Shown piece after piece: positions 8,550-15,973 of a DNA stretch of 64,000 nt. The DNA lies in the NCBI GenBank assembly GCA_035546535.1, contig DASZWQ010000111.1, forward strand, positions 80,357-144,356. Reading direction: 5' to 3'. Source of the DNA: Pirellulales bacterium. GTDB lineage: Bacteria; Planctomycetota; Planctomycetia; Pirellulales; JACPPG01. The position numbers and the translations under genes were made by a program. Numbering within the stretch: position 1 is the first letter of the stretch; every line of letters begins with the position of its first letter. Under the pieces are notes generated by a model, which was not told where the DNA came from, did not search any database, and saw nothing but the letters and a program-made list of their open reading frames with translations.

Positions 8550-9326
8550 ATGCCCAAGCCGAAGCCCGACATCAATGCTGCCAGGACCGGTGCGCGAGCG
8601 CCCATCGCGCGCCCGGCGCTAGCGGCGTACCTGTTGGGCACCGTCGATTTCGACGCCTGCCTGGCGCTCGAACAGCGATTGGTGTACGAGGCGGGCGGAA
8701 GTCGCGACGGTCAAGTCACGCTCTTGATCTGCGAACACCTGCCCGTGATCACCGTGGGCCGGCAAGGCTCGCGCCCGGATGTTCGGCTCGCCCCGCGCAC
8801 GCTGGCCAGCGAAGGGCTATCGGTCCGCTGGGTCAACCGCGGCGGCGGAGCTTTGGTACACGCGCCGGGGCAATTGGCAATCTATCCGATTGTGCCTTTG
8901 GCCATTCACGGCTGGACGGTGGGCGAATATTTGTCGCGCTTGCAGTCGGGCATTCTGGCGGCCCTCTGCGAGCTGGGTTTTCAGGGACAAACCCATGCCG
9001 ACCGCTTTGGCATCTGGGGGCGCACGGGTCAGATCGTGTCGCTTGGTTCGGCCGTGAAAAACTGGGTGACCTACTACGGTGCCTACCTGAACGTATCTCC
9101 TGCCCGGCGAATACTTACCGCCGTGTACAGCGACGCGCGGCAGCGCACCGTGATGAGCTCTTTGGCAATCGAGCGCCAACAAAATGTTAAAATGACTCGG
9201 GTGCGTGAAGGTCTGATCCGGCATTTGACCGAGGCCTTCGATTGCTCGCGTTATCACCTGCACACCGGTCATGTCCTGTTGTCGGCGCCGCCGCTGAAGA
9301 ATGTCACAACCGCTCGCGCTAGTTAG
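8550..9326 (+). CDS. LipB-like protein lacking the catalytic Lys and Cys
   Basis: This 258-residue protein has the fold signature of octanoyl-ACP:protein transferase LipB: R-G-G-G-A-L-V-H-A-P-G-Q-L at about 98-109 (family form R-G-G-Q-x-T-x-H-G-P-G-Q-L) and an L-N-V segment near 180. The catalytic lysine of the K-I-x-S-L-G motif is Gln161, the His of F-H-G is Tyr, and the catalytic Cys motif (P-C-G) is replaced by V-Y-S around 192-195. No cysteine lies between 141 and 231. It may be a pseudoenzyme or a divergent transferase. It overlaps lipA by 26 nt, so the two are co-translated. Confidence 0.85.
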   Translation: MPKPKPDINAARTGARAPIARPALAAYLLGTVDFDACLALEQRLVYEAGGSRDGQVTLLICEHLPVITVGRQGSRPDVRLAPRTLASEGLSVRWVNRGGGALVHAPGQLAIYPIVPLAIHGWTVGEYLSRLQSGILAALCELGFQGQTHADRFGIWGRTGQIVSLGSAVKNWVTYYGAYLNVSPARRILTAVYSDARQRTVMSSLAIERQQNVKMTRVREGLIRHLTEAFDCSRYHLHTGHVLLSAPPLKNVTTARAS

Positions 9327-10218
9327 CCTGCCGATCCTCACGCCCGATGACGCGCCGCTGGCCGCTTCTACGGGGCCGCGCCTGCCGCGCTGGCTGAAGC
9401 GCAATGTGCCGAAAGGGAATGCCAACCATTTCACGGCGCGCCTGCTGGAAGAGTTGCGGCTGGAAACGGTCTGCGACAATGCGAAGTGCCCCAACCGCAT
9501 GGAGTGCTATTCGCAGAAGACCGCCACGTTCATGATCCTGGGCAATGTCTGCACGCGGCCGTGCGGCTTTTGCGCCGTGGCCAAAGGCAAAACACAAACG
9601 GTCGAAGCCGACGAGCCCGAGCGGTTGGCCGAAGCCTCGGCCCGGCTGGGCCTGGCCCACGTGGTGATCACCTCCGTCACGCGCGACGATCTGGACGATG
9701 GCGGCGCTGAACATTTCTATCAGTGCGTGATGGCCGTGCGCGAGCGCACCGGCGCCGCCGTGGAAGTGCTGACCCCCGATTTCCTGGGAAAGCCCGGCGC
9801 CATCGAGCGCGTCGTGGCAGCCCGGCCGGAAGTCTTCAATCACAATACCGAAACCGTGCCTCGGATGTATCGCGAAGTGCGGGGACGGAAAAGTGACTAC
9901 CGCTGGACGCTCGAATTGCTGCGACGCGTCAAGGAACTCGACCCGACGATCAAGACCAAGAGCGGCCTGATGCTGGGGCTGGGCGAGACGCGCGACGAAT
10001 TGCTCGACACGCTGGCCGACCTGCGCGATGTCGGCTGCGATTTGTTGACGCTCGGCCAGTACCTGCAGCCTTCGCCCGAGCACCTGCCGGTGGTGCGCTA
10101 CGTGCCACCGGAAGAATTCGACGAGCTCGGCACGGCCGCGCGACGCATGGGTTTTGCGCAAGTTGCCAGTGGCCCGTTCGTACGCTCGAGTTATCACGCC
10201 CGCGAAATGGCCGAGTAA
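9301..10218 (+). CDS. lipA: Lipoyl synthase LipA
   Basis: This 305-residue radical SAM enzyme inserts two sulfur atoms into protein-bound octanoyl groups to make lipoate. Both iron-sulfur sites are visible: C84-x3-C88-x2-C91 for the radical SAM cluster and C58-x4-C63-x5-C69 for the auxiliary, sulfur-donating cluster. The conserved R-S-S-Y-H-A is at the C-terminus. The ATG lies inside the 3' end of the lipB-like gene, giving a 26-nt overlap. Since the neighbouring LipB-like protein looks inactive, the octanoyl substrate may come from another transferase elsewhere. Confidence 0.97.
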   Translation: MSQPLALVSLPILTPDDAPLAASTGPRLPRWLKRNVPKGNANHFTARLLEELRLETVCDNAKCPNRMECYSQKTATFMILGNVCTRPCGFCAVAKGKTQTVEADEPERLAEASARLGLAHVVITSVTRDDLDDGGAEHFYQCVMAVRERTGAAVEVLTPDFLGKPGAIERVVAARPEVFNHNTETVPRMYREVRGRKSDYRWTLELLRRVKELDPTIKTKSGLMLGLGETRDELLDTLADLRDVGCDLLTLGQYLQPSPEHLPVVRYVPPEEFDELGTAARRMGFAQVASGPFVRSSYHAREMAE

Positions 10219-10262
10219 CGATTGATGTGACCGCGCGTCTTTGGTGTCGGGGGGGCAAAGGA

Positions 10263-10505
10263 ATGCGACACGACCTGGTGATGCCGGACCTGGGCCTGGG
10301 AGATCGCACCGTCACGATCAGCCTGTGGCTGGTCGAGCTGGGCAGCGAAGTCACCGAAGGGGACCGGCTCGTCGAACTCTCGGCCGACAGCGTGACGGTC
10401 GACCTGCCCGCCCCAGCCAGCGGCCGCCTGGTGGAATCGCTCGTGGCCGAAGACGAAGAAGTCTCGATTGGCCAGTTGCTGGCCATCATCGAAAGCGAGG
10501 ATTGA
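10263..10505 (+). CDS. Stand-alone lipoyl-like domain lacking the lipoyl lysine
   Basis: Starting at ATG 10263, this 80-residue protein is one biotinyl/lipoyl-type beta barrel. It opens with M-P-D-L-G and ends with G-Q-L-L-A-I-I, as in E2 subunits. In place of the E-T-D-K-V turn that carries the modified lysine, it reads S-A-D-S43-V-T-V, so lysine is replaced by serine and no lipoylation is expected at that site. An upstream ATG at 10227 would add 12 residues, but 10263 matches the usual domain start and has purine-rich sequence before it. It sits 44 bp after lipA, apparently in one operon. The function is unknown. Confidence 0.78.
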   Translation: MRHDLVMPDLGLGDRTVTISLWLVELGSEVTEGDRLVELSADSVTVDLPAPASGRLVESLVAEDEEVSIGQLLAIIESED

Positions 10506-10577
10506 CTCGCTTAACCGTGCGCCGCAGGCGCCCTTGTCTTCCCAAGATATTCGGTGCCCTCGGTGCCGAGGCAATCT

Positions 10578-11240
10578 CTACCGTACCAGCTCCAGCGTGC
10601 CCCATACGCTTGGGTCGTCGCGATAGGGGAATTCCTTGCCGCAGCTGAAGGTCTGTTCGCCTAGCTCTTGATCCACCACGGCGTAGGTGAAGCCCAGCTT
10701 GGCATGTTCAGCCGGGTCCCAGCCGGTAATGGCCGCGGCCGGAATGTAGGCTTCGAGCAAGTAGCCATCGACGCGCTTTTCGCTGCGCGTTTTCAACACG
10801 TCGGCGCGGATCGGCTTCGGATTCTCCCGAGCGCGATTGATGAAATACAGCTCGCCGTACGGATCGGCCAGGTTACGACCGCTGCCGGCGGGCAGGAAGA
10901 TGAACTGGTGGCAGAAACGGCTGGCGCGGTGGATGTTGTGCGTATCGCGCGTGTCGATCCACACGCGCAGCCCGTCGCTTTCGTCGGGGCGTGATTCGCG
11001 GCACCACGGCGGCCGGCGCTTGCCCGAGACTTGCACGTTGAAGGCCAGGCCCGCGTCGCTCCAGGCGACACGCACGTCGGCGAACGAAATCTGCTCGTCG
11101 AGATCGGCAAAGCTGGGCAATCGAAATTGCGGTCCCAGCTGCACGCCCGTTGGCGTCCATAGCGGCTCGTGGCGCAGGCAAGGCGCCGCAAAACGAAAGA
11201 GCATGCGCGGCGGAATCAGGCGATCGCTCATAGTGTGCAT
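10578..11240 (-). CDS. CBM9-like (DOMON-type) domain protein
   Basis: This 220-residue protein resembles the carbohydrate-binding module family 9 fold, with an F-A-D-V-R-V-A-W-S-D-A-G-L segment near residue 55, a central S-D-G-L-R-V-W-I-D-T-R-D motif near 90-100, and E-A-Y-I-P-A-A-A-I-T-G-W later on. Modules of this type bind sugars or haem-like ligands. No signal peptide is visible, and no enzyme domain is attached. It may share a transcript with the LarA gene 40 bp upstream, although the two functions have no obvious link. Confidence 0.65.
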   Translation of the reverse strand: MHTMSDRLIPPRMLFRFAAPCLRHEPLWTPTGVQLGPQFRLPSFADLDEQISFADVRVAWSDAGLAFNVQVSGKRRPPWCRESRPDESDGLRVWIDTRDTHNIHRASRFCHQFIFLPAGSGRNLADPYGELYFINRARENPKPIRADVLKTRSEKRVDGYLLEAYIPAAAITGWDPAEHAKLGFTYAVVDQELGEQTFSCGKEFPYRDDPSVWGTLELVR

Positions 11241-11280
11241 GCAAGCGCGCTTGCCGCGCGCTCGGAAACGCCTCGATTGC

Positions 11281-12558
11281 TTAGTTGCCGGCCACTTGCG
11301 CCAGCACGTACGGGCCTTTGGGGATCACGGCCATCGTAGCCTGCGGGCCGTATTCGGCGAGCGATTCGGCCACGGCCTGTTCCACACTGGGCGCACTCTC
11401 GACGAACAGGCTGTCGATCGTCTCGCGCGGCAGCCCGTCACTGATGATCTTCACGCGTGCCTTGCGACACACCTTGGCGAGCTCTTCCAGTTGCCATTGA
11501 TCGAGGACAAAGTATTTTTTGCCAAGGATCCGCTCGACGAAGATTTCCAGACTGTCGTTCTCGCGGAACAGGCTCGCAAACTCGGGACTGCCGATCCCTT
11601 CGCTCATGCTGGCGGCCAGGATGATGGTCCCCCCTTGCTTGACGATCGGCAGCGCGCCGGTCAGTCCCTTCACGGCCTGATAGAACGTGGTGTCGAGCGG
11701 ATAGCCGGCGGCGCTCGTGACCACGACGTCGACCGGCTCGCGCACGGTATCGACGACGACTTGTCGCACGAACGCCACCCCCTCGAGAAAGGCCGCTTCC
11801 ATATCGCCGGCCACCAGCGCCAGCGGGCGACGCTCGGCGTCGATGACGGCGTTGATGATGAAATCGCAGCCTGCCAGGCGCCCGATCCAGGTGTTCTCTT
11901 CATGTACCGGATTGCCTTCGAGAATGCCGCAATCGGCATTCGGATGTTCCAGGAAATCAGGCCCGTGCCAGACCTTCACGGTTTCGAGCGCCGCCAGCCC
12001 GGGGCAGATCAGCTTGCGCCCGCCCGAGAAGCCGGCCATCAAATGCGGCTCGATCAGGCCGGTGGTGATTTTCAAATCGGCGTTCACGTAGCGCGAATCG
12101 ATCCACACGGGCACGCCGCGCGGACTATCGCCCAGGAACGTGTGCTCGGCGAGCACCGTGCCATGATGATTTTCGACGCGATAGTTAGCCGCCACGTCGG
12201 GGCCGACCATCTCGACGATCTCGGCCTCGGTCGAGGGGCGATGCAGGCCGGTGGCGATAAGGATCGTGACCTTGTCGCGCGGGATGCCCGCCGCTTCGAG
12301 CGTCGGCAGCACTTGCGACAGGATCAGCCGGTTCGGCACCGGCCGCGTGATATCGCAGATCACGATGCACGCATCGCGGCGGCCGCGGGCAAGTTCCGCG
12401 AGCGGGGGCGTGCCGGTCGGTGCTGCCAACTTGCGGGCCAACTCGGCCGCGGGATCCGCGAGCGGCGGGGCATCTTTGTAGCCCAATGAACGAACAACAC
12501 GATCGGCCGGAAGATCGACCTGCAAACCGGTCTTACCGTACTCGAGCTTGACGCGCAT
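11281..12558 (-). CDS. larA: LarA-family nickel-pincer racemase/epimerase
   Basis: This 425-residue protein belongs to the LarA family. LarA of Lactiplantibacillus plantarum interconverts D- and L-lactate with a nickel-pincer nucleotide covalently bound to Lys184. The conserved residues appear here at near-identical positions: His106 (G-L-H-R-P), His172 (E-P-H), Lys182 (G-G-R-K) and His198 (W-H-G-P). The maturation genes larB, larC and larE are not in the window. Many family members act on other 2-hydroxy acids, so the substrate is open. Confidence 0.88.
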   Translation of the reverse strand: MRVKLEYGKTGLQVDLPADRVVRSLGYKDAPPLADPAAELARKLAAPTGTPPLAELARGRRDACIVICDITRPVPNRLILSQVLPTLEAAGIPRDKVTILIATGLHRPSTEAEIVEMVGPDVAANYRVENHHGTVLAEHTFLGDSPRGVPVWIDSRYVNADLKITTGLIEPHLMAGFSGGRKLICPGLAALETVKVWHGPDFLEHPNADCGILEGNPVHEENTWIGRLAGCDFIINAVIDAERRPLALVAGDMEAAFLEGVAFVRQVVVDTVREPVDVVVTSAAGYPLDTTFYQAVKGLTGALPIVKQGGTIILAASMSEGIGSPEFASLFRENDSLEIFVERILGKKYFVLDQWQLEELAKVCRKARVKIISDGLPRETIDSLFVESAPSVEQAVAESLAEYGPQATMAVIPKGPYVLAQVAGN

Positions 12559-12596
12559 GGTGGGTGACCGTGAAGAGCTAGAGCTGTTTGCTCGTT

Positions 12597-12673
12597 GGGT
12601 GCCATGGGCGGCTTGTCCACCCGTGCCAAGCCCGCGGAACGAATCACTGGTGGGCGAGCCACCAGTGGCACCC
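12597..12673. repeat. Double-hairpin intergenic repeat with GGGTGCCA ends
   Basis: The element begins GGGTGCCA (12597-12604) and ends with its exact complement TGGCACCC (12666-12673). It contains two hairpins: an imperfect one at 12603-12625 and a perfect 9-bp stem with a 5-nt loop at 12645-12667. It lies between the small basic protein and larA, both on the minus strand. It may be a mobile palindromic element or a processing/termination signal. Confidence 0.75.
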
Positions 12674-12735
12674 GAAGATGCCTCGGGCTCTTGGCACCAC
12701 GCTTGATGCTACGGATGCACGATCCGTCTAACGCA

Positions 12736-13047
12736 CTACTTCTTGGCCGGAGCGCCCTTGGCCGGGGCAGCGGCCTTGGCGGCCGGCGCGGCAGCCTTGG
12801 CACCCGCGGCAGGAGCGGCGGCGCCGGGAGCTGCGGCCGCGGCTTCTCCCTCGGCACCTTCTTCCTTGGCCTTCTTTTTCTTCTTCATCGACAGCTTCAC
12901 GACCCGCACCTTGGGCAGGCCCAGGGGGCTGCGGCCGTCGGGGAAGCGGTCCATCTCCTGCAGCTTCGCGATCCGCTCGCCGCGCGTCAGCACGCCGCGG
13001 GCACGGGCCAAGCCCATCGAAGTCCGCAGGCTTTTATCCATCGTCAT
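12736..13047 (-). CDS. Small basic protein of the PVC superphylum, with an Ala/Lys-rich tail
   Basis: This is a 103-residue protein. The first 55 residues have the pattern of the small basic protein conserved across Planctomycetes, Verrucomicrobia and Chlamydiae (TIGR04137-like): D-K-S-L, then G-V-L-T-R-G-E-R-I-x-K-L, then S-P-L-G-L-P-K-V-R. A K-K-K-K-K run and an Ala/Pro/Gly/Lys tail (about 60-103) follow, resembling tails of histone H1-like proteins. Family members are thought to act with nucleic acid or ribosomes, but the role is not established. A GGAG lies 9 nt before ATG 13047; ATG 13041 is an alternative start. Confidence 0.82.
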   Translation of the reverse strand: MTMDKSLRTSMGLARARGVLTRGERIAKLQEMDRFPDGRSPLGLPKVRVVKLSMKKKKKAKEEGAEGEAAAAAPGAAAPAAGAKAAAPAAKAAAPAKGAPAKK

Positions 13048-13243
13048 GGCAAATATCTCCGAAAGCGTTTTTCAGCGTGTGCGGTTAGGGCGCGCCGCGG
13101 GGCGTGTTCGCCGCCAGGCCGGCTCGCGGGCCCAGGCAGACCGGGAAGCAACCCGGGGCCCGGCCTAAGACCCGCCAGTATACGGGTGGACACGGGGAGG
13201 GATCAAGGCGGGGGTTCGGAATGTCACGGTGCGCCTTGTGCCA

Positions 13244-13273
13244 TTGTCACAAAAAAAGGCGTTTTGCTCTAAT
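13244..13273 (+). promoter_or_regulatory. Possible promoter of the polysaccharide-export gene
   Basis: TTGTCA (13244-13249) and TCTAAT (13268-13273) are spaced by 18 bp. They lie about 48 bp upstream of the GTG start at 13321, which has a strong AGGGAGG ribosome-binding site. The -10 differs from consensus at one base. Confidence 0.4.
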
Positions 13274-13320
13274 GCCCGTGTGCTCTGGCGTCCGCCGAAA
13301 CGAGCAGGGAGGGAACCATC

Positions 13321-13992
13321 GTGCGCTTCAGGCCGCCGTTTGTCGCGATCGTGGCGACTTTTTGTGCGATGACCGCTGTCTGGGCCGAAGACGCACCCAC
13401 CGGCAATTCGCCCGCACCCTTGTCGCCGTATCGGATCGAACCGCCCGATGTGCTTCACATCGAGGTGCGCCGGACGGCAAAGGACGACTACGTGGTCGAA
13501 AAGGGGGAGCCAGACAGCCCGGTAATCCTCGACGGCAAATTTCTCGTGGCGCCGAACGGCACCGTCAACCTAGGGCGTTATGGCGAGGTGAAAGTGGCGG
13601 AGCTCACTCCCAGTAGGGCTCAGAACGCGGTGCGCGAACACCTGGTGAACGCCGATAAGCAGTTACAGCGCGATCACGGGCTGGAAGTCTCACTCGACGT
13701 CTTCGCCTGCAACAGCAAGTTCTATTACATCGTGCAGGAAGGCGCGAAACCAGGAGACCAGATCATTCGCATACCGATCACGGGCGTAGAAACGGTGGCC
13801 GATGCGATGACGCACATCGGCGGTGTGCCAAAAGAGAGTCGCAAGAAGATCTGGGTGGCCCGGCCCGCCTCGGTTCATGGCGCCAAGAAGGCCCGAGTAC
13901 TGGGCGTGGATTGGCGCGCGATCGTGAACGATGCCGATACATCGACGAACTGGCAGCTCTTTCCCGGCGACCGCTTGTTCATCACGAACTAA
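13321..13992 (+). CDS. Wza-like polysaccharide export protein
   Basis: This 223-residue protein has a signal peptide (about 1-22) followed by the polysaccharide-export domain signature Y-R-I-E-P-P-D-V-L-H-I near residue 38. A soluble ligand-binding (SLBB-like) second half ends in F-P-G-D-R-L-F-I. Wza-type proteins form the outer-membrane or periplasmic channel for exported polysaccharides. It is short and lacks an obvious lipobox or C-terminal barrel helix, as is common in planctomycete copies. It is not adjacent to other export genes; the glycan cluster lies 27 kb away. The GTG start is supported by AGGGAGG about 8 nt upstream. Confidence 0.8.
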   Translation: MRFRPPFVAIVATFCAMTAVWAEDAPTGNSPAPLSPYRIEPPDVLHIEVRRTAKDDYVVEKGEPDSPVILDGKFLVAPNGTVNLGRYGEVKVAELTPSRAQNAVREHLVNADKQLQRDHGLEVSLDVFACNSKFYYIVQEGAKPGDQIIRIPITGVETVADAMTHIGGVPKESRKKIWVARPASVHGAKKARVLGVDWRAIVNDADTSTNWQLFPGDRLFITN

Positions 13993-14013
13993 GGAAGGCC
14001 GTTCTCGTGCGCA

Positions 14014-14451
14014 TCACCTGCCGAATGCTTTGTCGATCATGCGCGCACGATCGGGCCGCGCGTCGGCCAGCGCAGGGCAGCCGACGTAATACATGATCGT
14101 GGCCTCGGGGAATAGCGCGAGCGTGCGCCGCGCGTCGGCCTCGTTGTTCCGCAGCGCCATCGCCAGCGGTTCGTCCCCCAGCAGGCGCCGCCACGCCGGA
14201 ATCTGCGGCGATGACGAGGTGGCCGTATTGATGGATTCCGCCTGAAGGATATCGGCGCCACCCCAAGGGCCCATTCGATCCATGATCATCCGCCTGCGCA
14301 CGAACTCGTCCTTGATGTCGCGGCGCATCGCGTTTCGAGCACGGATGAAACTCAGTTCCCAACCTAGCCCCACCCCCACGACTGCCATGAGCAGCAGCAT
14401 GCTGCCCAGGCTGAACTGAAGGTGACGGCGAAATCTAAAACGTTGTCCCAT
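14014..14451 (-). CDS. Small membrane protein, planctomycete type
   Basis: With the start at ATG 14451 this is 145 residues: a basic N-terminus with F-S-L-G-S before a single hydrophobic helix (about 14-33), then a soluble polar domain. The frame stays open upstream to 14553, but the chosen start gives the usual basic cap plus helix seen in short planctomycete membrane proteins. It converges with the polysaccharide-export gene. The function is unknown. Confidence 0.6.
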   Translation of the reverse strand: MGQRFRFRRHLQFSLGSMLLLMAVVGVGLGWELSFIRARNAMRRDIKDEFVRRRMIMDRMGPWGGADILQAESINTATSSSPQIPAWRRLLGDEPLAMALRNNEADARRTLALFPEATIMYYVGCPALADARPDRARMIDKAFGR

Positions 14452-14643
14452 GCCAGCGGTGTATCGCCCCGAGTCATGCGCGGTCAATAGCGATTGAAAG
14501 AAAGCGCCCTCGTCGGCAATCCCGCCTCCGGACTTTAGCCGTTTTTGCCTCATTTCCGCGGCTTTTTGCCGCTAGCCCGGGGCTATATTTCTTTGCCCCT
14601 TTGTTCATCTCGCCTCCCTCCGTCCGTACGGAAACGTGCAGGC

Positions 14644-15963
14644 ATGAAGCCGCGCTTCGTTTTGCTCATTCTGTTGCTCGCGCTAGTTGCTGGGCTGGGT
14701 TGCGGTGCGCGCCAGGCGCCGCCGACCGATTCGGGTCCGCCTGTGGTCAACGTCAGCCATCCCATCCAGCGCAAAGTTGTCGACTATATCGACTACACCG
14801 GACGGACCGACGCCATCTACTCGGTCGACATCCGCCCGCGCGTGACGGGGTATCTCACGAAGATGCCCTTCACCGAAGGGAGCGACGTCAAGAAGAACGA
14901 GCTGCTGTTCGAGGTCGATCCGCGCCCGTATCAGGCGCAGCTCGACCAGGCGATCGGCCAATTGGAACTGGCGAAAGCGCGCCTGAAAGTCGCCAAGGCC
15001 AATAACGAATTGGCCAAGCAAACCGCCAAAACACCAGGCGCGATCAGCGTGCAGGACGTGAACAAGTACCAGGCGTCCGAGGAAGAGGCGCTTGCCGATG
15101 TCGATGCCGCCACGGCCAACGTGGAAGTCAATCGGCTGAACCGGGAGTTCTGCGAGGTCACTTCGCCGATCGACGGCCAGGTGAGCCGGTACTACTTCAC
15201 GCTCGGCAACCTGGTGAATCAGGACCAGACGCTGCTCACGACCGTCGTATCGCTCGACCCGATCTACGCTTATTTCGATATCGACGAGCGGCAGCTCCTG
15301 CGGATTCGCTCGGCCATCAACGAGGGGCGGCTGCGTATGCGCGGGCAGGGCGAGATTCCGATCTTGATGGGCGTGCAGGGCGAAACTGGCTATCCGCACG
15401 ATGGAGTCGTGAACTTCATCAATAACAAAGTCGATCCCTACACCGGCACGATCACGCTCCGCGGCAAGTTCGACAATCCGAAGCCCGAAAACGGGCGGCG
15501 CATCCTCTCGCCCGGCATGTTCGTGCGCGTGCGGATTCCGATGGGCGATCCGCACGAGGCGCTCTTGGTCACGGATCGCGCGGTGGGTACCGACCAAGGA
15601 TTGAAATACCTGTACGTCGTCGACGCGCAGAATAAAGTGCAATACCGCCGCGTGACGCTCGGCCCTTTGCAAGACGACGGGTTGCGCGTGATCTCCGAAG
15701 GGCTCGAAAAGGACGATTGGGTGGCGGTCAGCGGGTTGCAACAAATCCGCCCACGCATGGAAGTGAAGCCGGCGCCGATCTCGATGCCGATTCCGACCGA
15801 GGAAGCGTCGACGTCGGCCGCGCCCGTCCCCGAGAAGCCCACACCGGCCATAAAGACAGCCGCACCAGCGGATCAGCCGACGGCTCCTGGCGGACAACGC
15901 GGGCCCGCCGAAAAGCACGCGCCTGCCGACGCCGCGCCCGCACCCAAAGGCGCGAATCCCTGA
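14644..15963 (+). CDS. RND efflux periplasmic adaptor lipoprotein
   Basis: Starting at ATG 14644, this is a 439-residue AcrA/MdtA-type membrane fusion protein. It has a lipobox ending L-G-C at about residue 19, a barrel-sandwich (lipoyl-like) hybrid domain, an alpha hairpin (about 95-155) and the P-I-D-G-Q-V-S segment. A Pro/Ala-rich tail is extra. It joins the inner-membrane pump to the outer-membrane channel. The pump gene follows after 10 bp. Upstream in-frame codons exist, but a start there would bury the lipoprotein signal. Confidence 0.92.
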   Translation: MKPRFVLLILLLALVAGLGCGARQAPPTDSGPPVVNVSHPIQRKVVDYIDYTGRTDAIYSVDIRPRVTGYLTKMPFTEGSDVKKNELLFEVDPRPYQAQLDQAIGQLELAKARLKVAKANNELAKQTAKTPGAISVQDVNKYQASEEEALADVDAATANVEVNRLNREFCEVTSPIDGQVSRYYFTLGNLVNQDQTLLTTVVSLDPIYAYFDIDERQLLRIRSAINEGRLRMRGQGEIPILMGVQGETGYPHDGVVNFINNKVDPYTGTITLRGKFDNPKPENGRRILSPGMFVRVRIPMGDPHEALLVTDRAVGTDQGLKYLYVVDAQNKVQYRRVTLGPLQDDGLRVISEGLEKDDWVAVSGLQQIRPRMEVKPAPISMPIPTEEASTSAAPVPEKPTPAIKTAAPADQPTAPGGQRGPAEKHAPADAAPAPKGANP

Positions 15964-15973
15964 GGGCGGGCCG

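Noticed and set aside
10837-12489. A 550-codon plus-strand frame opposite the LarA and CBM9-like genes
   Set aside because: It runs antisense to two well-supported genes, is Arg/Asp/His-rich in the way GC-rich shadow frames are, and has no recognisable domain.
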